Shown: in pieces, positions 1-9,722 of the stretch
Position numbering within the stretch: position 1 is the stretch's first letter
Layout of the letters: every line of letters begins with the position of its first letter
Assembly (NCBI GenBank): GCA_038154685.1
Contig: JAYPYW010000059.1
Span: 1 to 19,844 of the forward strand
Source of the DNA: GCA-002722245 sp038154685
Lineage (GTDB): Bacteria; Bacteroidota; Bacteroidia; Flavobacteriales_C; GCA-002722245
Direction: 5' to 3'
Length of the DNA stretch: 19,844 bases
Translations under genes and position numbers: made by a program
Notes under the pieces: generated by a model
Seen by the model: the letters and a program-made list of their open reading frames with translations, nothing else
Told to the model about the DNA's origin: nothing
Databases searched by the model: none

Positions 1-210
1 TACTTACCCTTAGTAAGAACAAGGATGATTGCTCCAACTAAAAAATTTGAAAAAGTTCCTGTTATGGAACCACAGCAAGCAACAGAGATAATTGCAAAGA
101 GTATCTTAAAAAAGGATTACAATTTCAAGCCTTGGTGGATTAATTTAACCAAGATTGCTTTCAGGCTTTTTGGTAAAACCTACACTAAACGAACACTAAA
201 AAACATTTAA
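1..210 (+). CDS. Short-chain dehydrogenase/reductase, C-terminal fragment
   Basis: The reading frame is open from the first base and ends in TAA at 208-210, so only the last 69 residues are present and the true start lies before the window. The segment YLPLVRTRMIAPT followed by PVMEPQQATEIIAKSI matches the region after the catalytic Tyr-Lys pair in SDR enzymes: the loop that covers the substrate and the helix that begins with a Pro and an AA/AT-type pair. This motif is common in SDRs that reduce long-chain acyl or other hydrophobic carbonyl substrates. The nucleotide-binding Rossmann half and the active site are outside the window, so substrate and cofactor cannot be read. The tail is basic and hydrophobic (WWINLTKIAFRLFGKTYTKR), suggesting membrane contact. 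The gene converges on the next one with a 2-nt gap. The SDR call is fairly secure; the exact enzyme is not. Confidence 0.75.
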   Translation, partial: YLPLVRTRMIAPTKKFEKVPVMEPQQATEIIAKSILKKDYNFKPWWINLTKIAFRLFGKTYTKRTLKNI

Positions 211-212
211 GA

Positions 213-926
213 TTATGTACTATCCTGCAGAGCAAAAACCTTTTTCAAGAGGTCACTTGTTCTTTCTCCAAGGTCTGTTCTAATCTTCTTCTCTTCGATT
301 GTAATCATCTTGAAAACCCCGTTTAAAGCTTTATTAGCTGCATAATCTTTAATATCAGGATTAATCTTAGTGATAAATGGAATCATATTGTACTTACCAA
401 TCATAGAACTCCAGGCTTTATCAGCACCAACTTTACCAAACGAATTTTCCATTACTGGATAAAACTTAGCATACAAGGAATCTCTAGTTGTTTGTTCCAA
501 GTAATTCGTAGCTGAACTATCATGCCCCATTAAAATGTTTCTGGCATCGGCAAAACTCATGCTCGTAATCGCTTTAACAAAAATTGGTGTCGCTTCTTTA
601 ACAGCGTCTTCTGCTGCCCTGTTTATCAATTCTAATCCCTTATCTGGTAAAGCTCCCAAACCAAGATCTCTTAATTTAGACTCAACTTTTAGAACCTCAT
701 CTGGAAATGGAATTTTCACCAACTTGTTCCCCAAAAATCCATCTGTTGCAGTCAACTTATTTACTTCTTTGTCTACACCAACATTCAACGCCTCCTTTAA
801 ACCATTTGCAATATCTAAATCGGTAACAATATTTTCTTGTGATTTTGCAACTTCATTAGCTATGTGAAGCAATTCTGTACAAGAAACTAATCCTAAAACG
901 GATAAAACGAAGAATATCTTTTTCAT
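213..926 (-). CDS. DUF4197 family lipoprotein
   Basis: This encodes a 237-residue exported lipoprotein. The N-terminus has two lysines, a short hydrophobic stretch and the lipobox LVSC, so Cys16 should be lipidated after signal peptidase II cleavage. I place the start at 926 rather than at the upstream in-frame codon at 953, because only the ATG at 926 puts the Lys-Lys signal peptide at the N-terminus. The mature part is mostly helical and matches what I recall of DUF4197: an early GLKEAL motif, then KIPFPDEVLKVE, a central region with RAAEDAVKEATPIF and FADARNILMG, a YLEQTTRDSLYAKFYPV block, and a C-terminal ALNGVFKMITIEEKKIR. The function of the family is not established. The gene is divergent from leuS with a 58-nt spacer and abuts the dehydrogenase end. 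A TACCTTTG box lies five bases before the ATG. Confidence 0.85.
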   Translation of the reverse strand: MKKIFFVLSVLGLVSCTELLHIANEVAKSQENIVTDLDIANGLKEALNVGVDKEVNKLTATDGFLGNKLVKIPFPDEVLKVESKLRDLGLGALPDKGLELINRAAEDAVKEATPIFVKAITSMSFADARNILMGHDSSATNYLEQTTRDSLYAKFYPVMENSFGKVGADKAWSSMIGKYNMIPFITKINPDIKDYAANKALNGVFKMITIEEKKIRTDLGERTSDLLKKVFALQDST

Positions 927-931
927 AACCG

Positions 932-939
932 CAAAGGTA
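932..939 (-). promoter_or_regulatory. Probable -7 promoter element (TACCTTTG) of the DUF4197 gene
   Basis: Read on the minus strand, the box TACCTTTG fits the Bacteroidota housekeeping -7 consensus TAnnTTTG exactly. It ends five bases before the ATG at 926, so transcription would begin at or very near the start codon. I see no convincing -33 TTTG at normal spacing. One exact 8-mer of this degenerate pattern can occur by chance in AT-rich DNA. Confidence 0.4.
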
Positions 940-984
940 ATTAACCAAATCACTACTTTTGCAGCTACTTAAGTAATATTTGAT

Positions 985-3755
985 ATGGATTACAATTTTG
1001 TTGAAGTCGAGAAAAAATGGAGAGAAAAGTGGGCAGACGATAAAACCTATAAAACCTCCAATGAATCAGACAAGCCAAAGTGCTATGTGTTAGATATGTT
1101 TCCTTACCCTTCCGGGGCCGGATTACATGTTGGTCACCCACTTGGATATATTGCTTCTGATATTTACGCTCGCTTCAAAAAATTAAAGGGATTCAACGTA
1201 TTACACCCAATGGGATACGATGCATTTGGATTACCTGCTGAGCAATATGCTATACAAACTGGTCAGCATCCAAAAATCACTACCGACGCTAACTTAGCTC
1301 GCTACCGTGAGCAATTAGATAAAATTGGTTTCTCTTTCGATTGGGATAGAGAGATCAGAACTTGTGAGCCAGAATACTACAAATGGACGCAATGGATCTT
1401 CGCTCAGCTATTCAAGTCTTGGTACAATAACACAAGTCAGAAAGCTGAAAGCATCGATAACTTAATCATGATCTTCGAAAACGAAGGTAATGCTGGAGTT
1501 GATGCTGCTTGTGAAGAAACACCAGAGTTTACAGCTGCAGAATGGTCAGCTAAATCAGAAAAAGAACAATCTGATATTCTTTTAAATTACCGATTAGCAT
1601 ACTTAAGCGAATCGATGGTTAACTGGTGTCCTGCCTTAGGAACTGTATTGGCGAATGATGAGGTAATCAATGGACTTTCTGAAAGAGGTGGTCACCCTGT
1701 TGAAAGAAAGTTAATGCTACAATGGAGTTTAAGAATCTCTGCTTATGCTGAGCGTCTTTTACAAGGTCTTGAGGAAATCGATTGGACTGATTCATTGAAA
1801 GAAATGCNNNNNNNNNNCGTAACTGGATAGGTAAATCAACTGGTGCTTCGGTGAACTTTAAAGTAGCTCACTCAGAAAAGTCGCTTGAAGTATTCACAAC
1901 TCGTCCTGACACCATTTTTGGTGTTTCATTTATGGTAATCGCGCCAGAGCATGAGTATGTTGAAGAATTAACTTCTGCTGATCAAAAAGCTGAAGTTGAA
2001 GCTTATGTTGCTGCTGCTAAAAATAAGACTGAAAGGGAAAGACAAGCCGACGTTAAAAACGTTACTGGGGCCTTCACTGGAGCTTATGCAGTTCATCCAT
2101 TCACAGGAAAAGAAATTCCAATTTGGATTGGTGACTACGTATTAGCCGGATATGGAACTGGTGCTGTAATGGCAGTTGCTGCGCACGATTCACGTGATTA
2201 CTCTTTCGCTAAAAAGTTCAACTTACCAATTCTTCCAGTTATCGAAGGAGGAAACATCGAGGAGGAAGCTTACGAAGCTAAATCTGGAAAGATGATTAAC
2301 TCTGATTTCCTAGATGGATTGAAGGTGAAGCAAGCAATGAAAACTGCTATCTGGAAAATAGAAATAGAAGGATTAGGAAAAGGGAAAACAAACTACCGAT
2401 TAAGAGATGCCATTTTTGGTAGACAAAGATATTGGGGTGAGCCAATCCCAATGTATTTCGAAAAAGGAATTCCAAAATTATTGGATGAATCAAAATACCC
2501 ACTTACTCTTCCTGAAGTTGATGAGTACTTACCAACTGAAGATGGAGATCCACCATTAGGAAGAGCAAAAGATTGGAAGCCAGAAAATGGTGACAATTAC
2601 GAATTAAGCACAATGCCAGGTTGGGCAGGTTCTTCTTGGTATTACTTAAGATACATGGATCCTCAAAATGATGGAACTTTTGCATCGAAAGAAGCGACAG
2701 ATTACTGGAATCAGGTTGACCTTTATATTGGAGGAACTGAGCACGCTACAGGGCACTTATTATACTCTAGGTTCTGGTGTAAAGTATTACACGATTTAGG
2801 CCATATTGGGTTTGATGAACCATTTAAGAAGTTAATCAACCAAGGTATGATCTTGGGAACATCAAACTTTGCCTACAGAATTAATGGAACCAACAAATTT
2901 GTTTCAAAAGGATTAAAAGACAATTACGATATAACTCCTGTTCACGTTGATGTGAATATGGTTTCTAATGACGTATTAGATACTGAAGCTTTCAAAGCTT
3001 GGAGAGCTGATTTTGCTAATGCAGAATTTGAGTTAGAGGACGGAAAATATATCTGCGGTGAAGAAGTTGAAAAGATGTCTAAATCTAAATTCAACGTTGT
3101 AAACCCTGATGATATCGTTTTAGAGCACGGAGCAGACGTATTAAGATTGTACGAAATGTTCTTAGGACCATTAGAACAAGCTAAACCTTGGAGCACAAAA
3201 GGAATTGATGGTGTAAGTAGATTTATCAGAAAGTTCTGGAACTTATATCATGATGCTGAAGGAAACTTCTCTGTTTCAGAGGGTGAAGGTTCTAAAGAAG
3301 AGATGAAAGTCCTTCATACGCTAATTAAGAAGGTTCAGGAGGACGTTGAGAACTTCTCATTCAATACATCTGTATCTGCTTTCATGGTTTGTGTGAATGA
3401 ATTAGGAAAATTAAAGTGTAACAAGAAAGCTGTTTTAAAAGAATTAGCGATTCTTGTTTCGCCATATGCACCATTCATTTCAGAGGAATTATGGAGCCTA
3501 TTAGGGGAAGCAGGAAGCATTACAAACGCATCTTTCCCTGAGTTCAATGGATCATTCTTAGTCGAAAGCTCTCACACTTACCCTATTTCATTTAACGGTA
3601 AAATGAGATTCAAATTAGAGTTCCCATTAGACATGGATAAAGCTGAAATTGAAAAAGAAGTTTTAGCCCACGAACAATCTCAAAAATGGCTAGAAGGTAA
3701 AGATCCTAAGAAGATCATTGTTGTTCCTAAGAAGATTGTGAATATTGTAATATAA
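985..3755 (+). CDS. leuS: Leucyl-tRNA synthetase (interrupted by an assembly gap)
   Basis: Class I aminoacyl-tRNA synthetase that charges tRNA-Leu with leucine in the cytoplasm. The HIGH-type motif is HVGH at residues 48-51, in PYPSGAGLHVGHPLGY. The CP1 editing domain shows TTRPDT at about 302-307 and GTGAVMAVAAHDSRD ending near 402, with the discriminating Asp of the AHD motif at about 399. The KMSKS loop is intact at about 694-698, followed by the anticodon-binding helical domain and a C-terminal domain ending in KIVNIVI. A ten-N run at 1808-1817 shifts the frame, so the gene appears as two pieces. The family motif MQRNWIG spans the join, and restoring two bases gives a 920-residue protein, normal for bacterial LeuRS. 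The TAG seen just after the Ns is out of frame and not real. AVAAHD replaces the more common AVPAHD. No Shine-Dalgarno sequence precedes the ATG. Confidence 0.97.
1808..1817. other. Assembly gap (10 Ns) inside leuS
   Basis: Ten Ns are a fixed-size placeholder. The left flank ends in frame with ATG C and the right flank resumes with CGT AAC TGG. The reading frame requires a true gap of 2 modulo 3. Two missing bases completing a CAA or CAG codon give the conserved MQRNWIG. A one-base overlap would also restore frame but would delete the conserved Gln. Confidence 0.9.
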
Positions 3756-3767
3756 TAAGGCTTATTA
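3753..3767. repeat. Small AT-rich inverted repeat between convergent leuS and the AsmA-like gene
   Basis: TAATAAG and CTTATTA form seven-base perfect arms around a single G, starting in the leuS stop codon and lying in the 17-nt spacer before the opposing gene end. It could fold in either transcript, but the stem is nearly all A-T, the loop would be tiny and no strong T-run follows. It may be a weak bidirectional terminator or chance. Confidence 0.25.
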
Positions 3768-3772
3768 AAATA

Positions 3773-6700
3773 TTAGAGGTGCTTTTTTCTTTTGATTAAG
3801 GAAACGTTATAATCCAAAGAGTCCCCTTCTAACTTGATACTTATGTACTTCGTACGTTTTTTTCCGTATTGAATTTCATCAATTTGATTTGGATCAACTT
3901 CTTCTTTTTTTCGCTTAAAAAGCTTGCTTGTAACTGTTGAGGTAACCAACTTCCAAGGAACACTGATGTTGTACTTAAAATTAAAATCGGTATCCTGAAT
4001 CCCTGAAATTTCCATGAACCCTAAAGTAGAGTTAACTGTCATTTTAGGAACACTAATTTCTCCGTTTTTAAAGTCCATATGATTATCCAGTGTATCAAAT
4101 NNNNNNNNNNGTATCAAATCGAACCATGTGTAAATTCTTATCCTTAAAGTAATCGGCAAAAGAATCTAGCATGGCAACATTCTCCAAAGCCCCGTTTTCG
4201 ATATGGGCGTCAATATGAATCTCTGAATCATCGATCTTCGGAACAAGATCGGTATGCATATGGATTTTCCCTGTTATGTGCCCTGTGAATTCTCCATGTA
4301 AGTTCTCAGAAATCAGATGATCTTGTCCGAAATTATCGAACTCTAACAGTACCTTATCCAAATCAATTTTATCAATTTTCATGTCCGGACTGAAATAAAT
4401 TAGATCTGGATTTGAACCATTAAAATATCCATTGGTTGATAGTTGTCCTCCCGCAACATCCATGGAAAAGGTGTCTAAATACAAATAATGGTTGGGAGTT
4501 GTTCTGGCCTTTCCAAATAGGTTTTTTATGTGATAATTTTCATAGTTAAAGTGCTTGATGTCAATATCAAAAGTCATGTTTGTAAATGGCAATTCGTAAA
4601 TATTAAAAATAGAGTCGTGACTCTCCTCCTCTGTCTCTTCCATGTTATGATTTACCAATTGATCAACGTCTAAATAATCAGACTCGAAAGCGAAATGATT
4701 ATCTCTTAATTTTACTTTCTCGTTATCTCCTAAATAATAATGAAGCGTAGTTTTAAAATCGGATTTACCCATCTTACCAGCAAAGTCTTGCACAACAAGG
4801 TGATCCTTATGATAATGAACTCTTCCTCCAAAATTTTCCATTTTTAAAGGATGTAGTTTCATTTTCGCTGTAAACTCACTTAAATCAACGTCGATACCTT
4901 TCAACGAATCTTGAAAATGCATTTTAGCCAATCCATGAAATTTGAAATCTCTTAATTCTTCATGGCGGTACTCTTCAGGAACATAGTTTTCTCCCTTATA
5001 AGCCAACAAATCATCCAGTCCAAAATGAGAAGCTTCAAAGTCAAATGCTACTTCAGTGTCTCCTCTTATAGTATCGGCGAACCAGATGTCATAATGCTTT
5101 AAATTTCCAAAAAAATGGAAATCAGATTTATCTACCATTCCTTTAAAATCAATAACTCTGAAGTTCTCCTTATCGATAAAAACATCCGCATGGAAGTCGT
5201 GCAATGTGTGTGGATAATGTTGTAAGTCAGCATACAAGTTCTCGATAAAAAACTCACCAATTGGAAGGTTTGGAGATTCAGTCAATGCCTTTGCAGAACT
5301 TTTAAAATCTAGCCCTAGAGATAGGTTTTTAATTTGTTCATTCACCGCATTGGAATCGGCTCCGGTAAGCTCATAAACATCCAAAAAATCACTTTTGATT
5401 TCTAATTTAGTATCAACCAGCAGGTCGGTATGATGTATAATTGCAGGCAGATCGCTAACCTCACCGTGAATTTTCAAATCGGAGTTTCCAAACTTTAAAT
5501 TACAGTGTTCTATTTCAGCTTCATGCCCTTTAACAATGGCTAATAAATCTAAATCTTCTAGAGGGATATCACTCTTTTCGTATCTGAACTTTAGATCTTT
5601 AACTTGCAATTTCGAATAGTACGATTCGTTTAACTTTTCAATTGCGTGAGAAGGATTTTCAACATTTACGATATCGTGGAAGTTCATCTCTAGATTAACT
5701 GAACCACCCAAATCACTTATTTCAGTGAGGTTAAAAAACTCTTTTAAAAACTCCAGTTCAAACGAAGTATTCAATTGAAGATCAATTTCAGGATCATCAA
5801 AATTACTCACCTGCAGATTTGCCATTAACTTACCTTCCTCCGGATTTGCCGAAAAGTTTTTAACCATAAATTTCGAGGTGGAATTATTTCTTAACTCTCC
5901 ATTAGTAAAGGTTCCAGCAAAGTTTAAAGAATCAACTTCTAAGTTCTTTTCCTTGTTTTTAAAAAACCCATTTTCACAACCAAATCGGGCTTCAATTAAT
6001 GGCGTTTTTCCATGAATAGATTCTCCTTTAATTTTTGTTTCGAAATAAATTTTCCCTCTGTTTTCATAGCGCTTTAAAGTTGGAATCAATTCTTCCGGTG
6101 CGAGGGCTAAAATGAGGTCGAAGTTTTCTTTATTTCCAGATAGAACTAGATCAAGAAAAACATTGTTTCTAAAATCAATGGAGCCTTGCATATCAAATGC
6201 AGAATTTTCTAATTTGATTGTAGTTGGTTGGATACTTAATAACTCCACATCTGTAAGGAAATCCAGTTTTGTGTGAATATCAAAGTGCTTGTGCTTTATA
6301 AAAGTGGTATCACCGTTCTTGATAATATTCATTTCGAATTGAGAATCGAAAAACACATGTGTGTGCTGTGGGCTTGTTGTAAACTTCGCATCTGCGTTAT
6401 AAACCAAAGCATCAACTAAAAGGCTATCGGCTTCATTATATTTATGAAGATCTATGTTTTCTAACTCAATTTCATGAATTGCTAAATGAAATTCTTCAGA
6501 TACATTCTCAACTTTTTCTCCTCCTGAAAGAGCGACTCCGATATTAAATTTGCCATCCGGATGCTGAACCAATTCCAACATTCCATCTTTTAACTTAATA
6601 TCATTAATGTCCATCTTGCCTTCAACAAGCGTCCAAAAATCAAAACCTAAAAACACTTCATTCAAATCGGCCAGTACAGCCGCTTCTAGAGATTTATCTT

Positions 6701-6953
6701 CATAAATCTTCACTTGCTCCAAATCAATTGAAATATAGGGGAAGTTGTCAAATAAAGAAATGTGCGAATCTGTAAGCTCGATTTTACCTTTAAAATCCTT
6801 ATTTACCGTTTTAATTAAATGCTGAACAATCTCGTCCTGTTTGTAATAGGCTATTCCTACAACCGAGGTCACCAATAAAAGAGGAATGACAAGTAGCGAA
6901 AAGATAAATCGCTTCCAAAACTTTTTACGTTTCCAAAAACTCAAGGCGATCAT
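3773..6953 (-). CDS. AsmA-like inner-membrane-anchored protein (interrupted by an assembly gap)
   Basis: This is a very large envelope protein of about 1053 residues once the gap is repaired. It has a basic N-terminus (WKRKKFWKRF), one membrane helix at about residues 16-37, then a long extracytoplasmic stretch. After the helix come the family signatures: a segment of the type DFKGKIELTDSHISLFDNFPYISIDLEQV, and repeated beta-rich units such as LKDGMLELV and NGYFNGSNPD. The C-terminal domain has NLHMVRFDTLDNH, a run into ISVPKMTVNSTLGFMEISG and a dY-type strand, as in the AsmA C-terminal domain. AsmA-like proteins are thought to be long bridge-like lipid-handling proteins of the envelope; the cargo cannot be deduced here. 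The ten-N run at 4101-4110 splits it, but the flanks share nine bases whose collapse restores one frame. It converges on leuS and is separated from the upstream lipoprotein gene by a terminator. Confidence 0.88.
4092..4119. other. Assembly join: 9-bp duplicated contig ends around 10 Ns
   Basis: The nine bases GTATCAAAT at 4092-4100 recur at 4111-4119, directly on either side of ten Ns. Removing the Ns and one copy deletes 19 bases, brings the two halves of the AsmA-like gene into one frame and yields the family-like junction MVRFDTLDNHMDF. The gap is therefore most simply an unmerged contig overlap with no missing sequence. Confidence 0.93.
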
Positions 6954-7003
6954 AATTTTAGTGGTGTAGTTGCAAGATAATATTTAGCAAAATTTGTTCC
7001 AAA

Positions 7004-7028
7004 CAAAAAAGGCCCGCAAATGCGAGCC
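7004..7028 (-). terminator. Rho-independent terminator after the small lipoprotein gene
   Basis: On the minus strand GGCTCGC, loop ATTT and GCGGGCC form a seven-pair, GC-rich stem with one G-U pair, followed at once by TTTTTTG. It lies 22 nt past the stop codon of the 132-residue lipoprotein and about 50 nt before the start of the AsmA-like gene. It should therefore separate the two transcripts. Confidence 0.88.
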
Positions 7029-7050
7029 AACTTATTTTATATAATCGAGA

Positions 7051-7449
7051 TTATTTCTTTGCCATCACAATTTTACCTGTTTCTTTCTCTCCGAATTCGT
7101 TGAATAAAATCACCAATGTCTCTCCCTCGTTTGAAGCGTGTAAAACAAACTGAGAATTCTCTCCAAGCTTTGCGCTGATTTTTCCATCTTCAACAGTATA
7201 TGTTCCAGATCTTTTTCCAACTCCAGGGCTGTTGATCTCAATGTTTCCTTCTTTGAAGCTAACTTCACCGTCTTCAAAAATCTTTAAAATTGATTTTACC
7301 ATTGCTTGGCTTTGAGGATTTAATTTAGTTTCCCCTTCAACAAACGACTGAAACTTCCAATCTCCATCAACTTTTAATTCTTTTTTTGGTTCAGAGCTAC
7401 AAGCTACGAAAACCACCACTGCTATTAATAATGCAAATACTTTTTTCAT
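7051..7449 (-). CDS. Small lipoprotein, probable lipocalin-like beta-barrel
   Basis: This is a 132-residue exported lipoprotein of unrecognised function. The N-terminus has two lysines, a hydrophobic core and the lipobox FVAC, so Cys17 is the expected lipidated residue. The linker SSEPKKE follows, then a compact beta-rich domain. The order DGDWKFQSF, then FEDGEVSFKEG, then KRSGTYTVEDGKISAKL, FVLHASNEGETLVILF and a final EKETGKIVMAKK is the up-and-down strand pattern of small lipocalin-like or stress-type lipoproteins of Bacteroidota. There, the opening G-x-W marks the first strand and the GTYTVEDGKI element a hairpin. No catalytic residues are apparent. The gene has its own terminator and probably its own promoter in the 134-nt upstream spacer, where TAATATTTG occurs, close to but not matching the -7 consensus. 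The lipoprotein call is sound; the fold is inferred. Confidence 0.72.
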   Translation of the reverse strand: MKKVFALLIAVVVFVACSSEPKKELKVDGDWKFQSFVEGETKLNPQSQAMVKSILKIFEDGEVSFKEGNIEINSPGVGKRSGTYTVEDGKISAKLGENSQFVLHASNEGETLVILFNEFGEKETGKIVMAKK

Positions 7450-7583
7450 AATGTTGTTTTTATACTAAATACAAATATTATAAATGGTTACAACATAAAT
7501 GGTATAATATCCATAAAGTGCTTATTAGTATTAGTTATGAATAAGAAATATAATGTGTAATATTGGACTAAACTTGGTTTAAC

Positions 7584-9722
7584 TTGCTGCAAAATATCTG
7601 GACTAATATCACTGGAAAAAAGTATAAACAATACCTCTTATTGTTGTTACTAATTCTTGTGGGTTATTTCCCATTTACTTTTTTGATTTACTCTCCAGAT
7701 CACGATTTTTTAAACTGTTGGGTGCCCTGGCGCCATTATATTCAGCAATCTATTCAGGAAGGATATTTCCCCTGGTGGAACCCTTATCAACAGTTGGGCT
7801 ATCCAATCCATTCCGATTTACAAGGTCCACTTTGGTATCCCGAAAATATGTTTTCAGCGCATTTAGGCATACAATCGGTTCCTTATTTAATATGGATTTA
7901 TTTATTGCATTTATGGGTTGGAGCCATTGCCGTTTATGAGCTCTGCTTAAAATTTGGTTCCAAAATTTTACCAGGTTTACTCACTGGAGTATTATATGTA
8001 TTTACCGGGTTTTATTTAGGCCATTCCATGCACCAATATGCTATTTATAGTGCCGCATGGATTCCTTTGCTTTTACTTTTCTTCCTTAATTTACTGGAGC
8101 AACAGAAGTGGCAATGGGTGTTTTGGAGCGCAGTTGTGATGTTCCTAAACCTAACTGGAGGAAACCACACTTTCACCATTATTTCGGTTTACTTATTTGG
8201 GTTTATTTGGATCTATTATTTAATTCAAAACAAAGGGAAAAAAGCGCGGATTATAAAGCAACTCCAATTAACTGGTGGTTACTTAATAGCTTGCTTGGCG
8301 GTTGGAGCGCTGGTGCTTGTTTTGGCGTCTGATATTTCGCCGTTTGTAGGACGATTAAGAAACATGGATTATGAGAGTGCTGCCTACAATCCTTTTTCAC
8401 CACAATCTATCCTTTCACTGGTTAATCCAAATATTAACATTAACGCTTTTGAGGTATTTAAAACCGATCAAAGCATGTCTAATGCCTACATATCTATTTT
8501 AGGATTCTTAGCTATTGGACTAGCTTTATTTAGAAAAAGAACAAAACTTGAAAACGGGCTTTTAGTTTTTGCATTAATTTGCTTTTTAGCTTCATTTGGT
8601 GATGCTATTCCAGTACATGAGTTTTTATTTAATTACCTCCCTGGTATAGATAAGTTTAGATTCCCATCATACTTTACATACTTTGCGATTTTATTAATAC
8701 TTCCAGTTATTTCTAAAACCATTTCTGAGGCTAAAAATTTTAGTAAAATACAAATTTATGCTATTGGGGTAATTGGACTTTTATTTACTGGGTTACAGTT
8801 TGGTTATGGACTACTGAACTTTAATGAAGTACAAACTGCGTTTGAGCAATATAAAGGATCGTTATTTACACTAAAACAAACGAGTAACTTCGCATTTAAT
8901 GCGCTGGTTTTTGGTGGAATTGGACTAATTATAACTGGGTTATACATCCGGTTTTTTCGAACAAAATGGGTTTATGGAGTGTTAGCATTGGAGTTAATTT
9001 TATTTGTTCCATTTACTTTCACGCACACCACAATGATTGATCATGATCCAATTGATATTCAAGCCTCAATTGAAACAAACAATCAACCATTCAATCAGTT
9101 AAATTTAGAACCTATTGCTCAACATCATCATGATATAGATAAGGTTAAGTACTTCTGGAGAAACACCAACAACTTCTTAAAAAACGTCACCAACGATGGG
9201 TATAATTCTAACTGGTTTTGGAACCTTTATCAACTTGAAGACAGTATTCCTCGATTCCATAAAGAACTGTATAAAAACCCCGCTTTCCACTTAACCAACA
9301 AGGTTTATGATGTGAATTTGGTGGGAACCTCGATGGAATATGATTCGAGTTACACCGCAGTGGCTCCTAATGAAATCTACCTTTTTGAGCAACATTGTGG
9401 GAAGGGTAAAGTCCTAAATTATGATTTAAAAGTAATCCAGTTGAATGGTAAATACATAGAATTTGAAATTAATACTAACGAACCTGCTCTCTTAAATCTT
9501 TTACAATCTTGGTATCCAGGTTGGCAAGTTAGGATTAATCAGAACCCAGGAAAACTCTTCAAAACTAACTTCATGTGTATGTCCACATTAGTTCCAGCGG
9601 GTAAAAGCAAGGTACTTTTTTATTACACCAACGACCGTGTAGTTAACACGGCTATTTTCTCCTATTCCGCTTGGTTTATTTGCATCTTTTTTGGTTCTTT
9701 TTGCTACAAAAGAAAACTTTAA
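7584..9722 (+). CDS. YfhO-family polytopic membrane protein (GT-C-like)
   Basis: This encodes a 712-residue integral membrane protein with about thirteen or fourteen predicted helices; the first is YLLLLLLILVGYFPFTFLIY. The first outer loop carries PDHDFLNCWVPWRHY, then a GYFPWWNPYQQLGYP block and DLQGPLWYPENMF. This arrangement is the hallmark of YfhO proteins, with the acidic loop where GT-C glycosyltransferases bind a lipid-linked sugar. The C-terminal soluble part ends with LLQSWYPGWQVRIN and a VPAGKSKVLFYY strand, also typical of YfhO, before a final helix. In Firmicutes YfhO takes part in glycosylating wall polymers; the substrate here is unknown. The start is TTG at 7584: an in-frame TAA at 7569-7571 rules out an upstream start, and no in-frame ATG occurs before about residue 89, beyond the conserved loop. 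The stop is ten bases before the helicase ATG. Confidence 0.8.
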   Translation: MLQNIWTNITGKKYKQYLLLLLLILVGYFPFTFLIYSPDHDFLNCWVPWRHYIQQSIQEGYFPWWNPYQQLGYPIHSDLQGPLWYPENMFSAHLGIQSVPYLIWIYLLHLWVGAIAVYELCLKFGSKILPGLLTGVLYVFTGFYLGHSMHQYAIYSAAWIPLLLLFFLNLLEQQKWQWVFWSAVVMFLNLTGGNHTFTIISVYLFGFIWIYYLIQNKGKKARIIKQLQLTGGYLIACLAVGALVLVLASDISPFVGRLRNMDYESAAYNPFSPQSILSLVNPNININAFEVFKTDQSMSNAYISILGFLAIGLALFRKRTKLENGLLVFALICFLASFGDAIPVHEFLFNYLPGIDKFRFPSYFTYFAILLILPVISKTISEAKNFSKIQIYAIGVIGLLFTGLQFGYGLLNFNEVQTAFEQYKGSLFTLKQTSNFAFNALVFGGIGLIITGLYIRFFRTKWVYGVLALELILFVPFTFTHTTMIDHDPIDIQASIETNNQPFNQLNLEPIAQHHHDIDKVKYFWRNTNNFLKNVTNDGYNSNWFWNLYQLEDSIPRFHKELYKNPAFHLTNKVYDVNLVGTSMEYDSSYTAVAPNEIYLFEQHCGKGKVLNYDLKVIQLNGKYIEFEINTNEPALLNLLQSWYPGWQVRINQNPGKLFKTNFMCMSTLVPAGKSKVLFYYTNDRVVNTAIFSYSAWFICIFFGSFCYKRKL

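Noticed and set aside
535..867. Plus-strand frame of 110 codons inside the DUF4197 gene
   Set aside because: It lies wholly antisense to a well-supported lipoprotein gene, has no recognisable domain and no promoter; it is a shadow frame.
1831..3755. A separate gene starting at GTG 1851 after the gap
   Set aside because: It is the second part of leuS; the in-frame codons before it (RNWIGKSTGAS) continue the LeuRS sequence back to the gap.
3773..4159. A separate 128-codon gene downstream of the AsmA-like gene
   Set aside because: It begins across the N run and is the true C-terminus of the AsmA-like protein once the nine-base overlap is collapsed.
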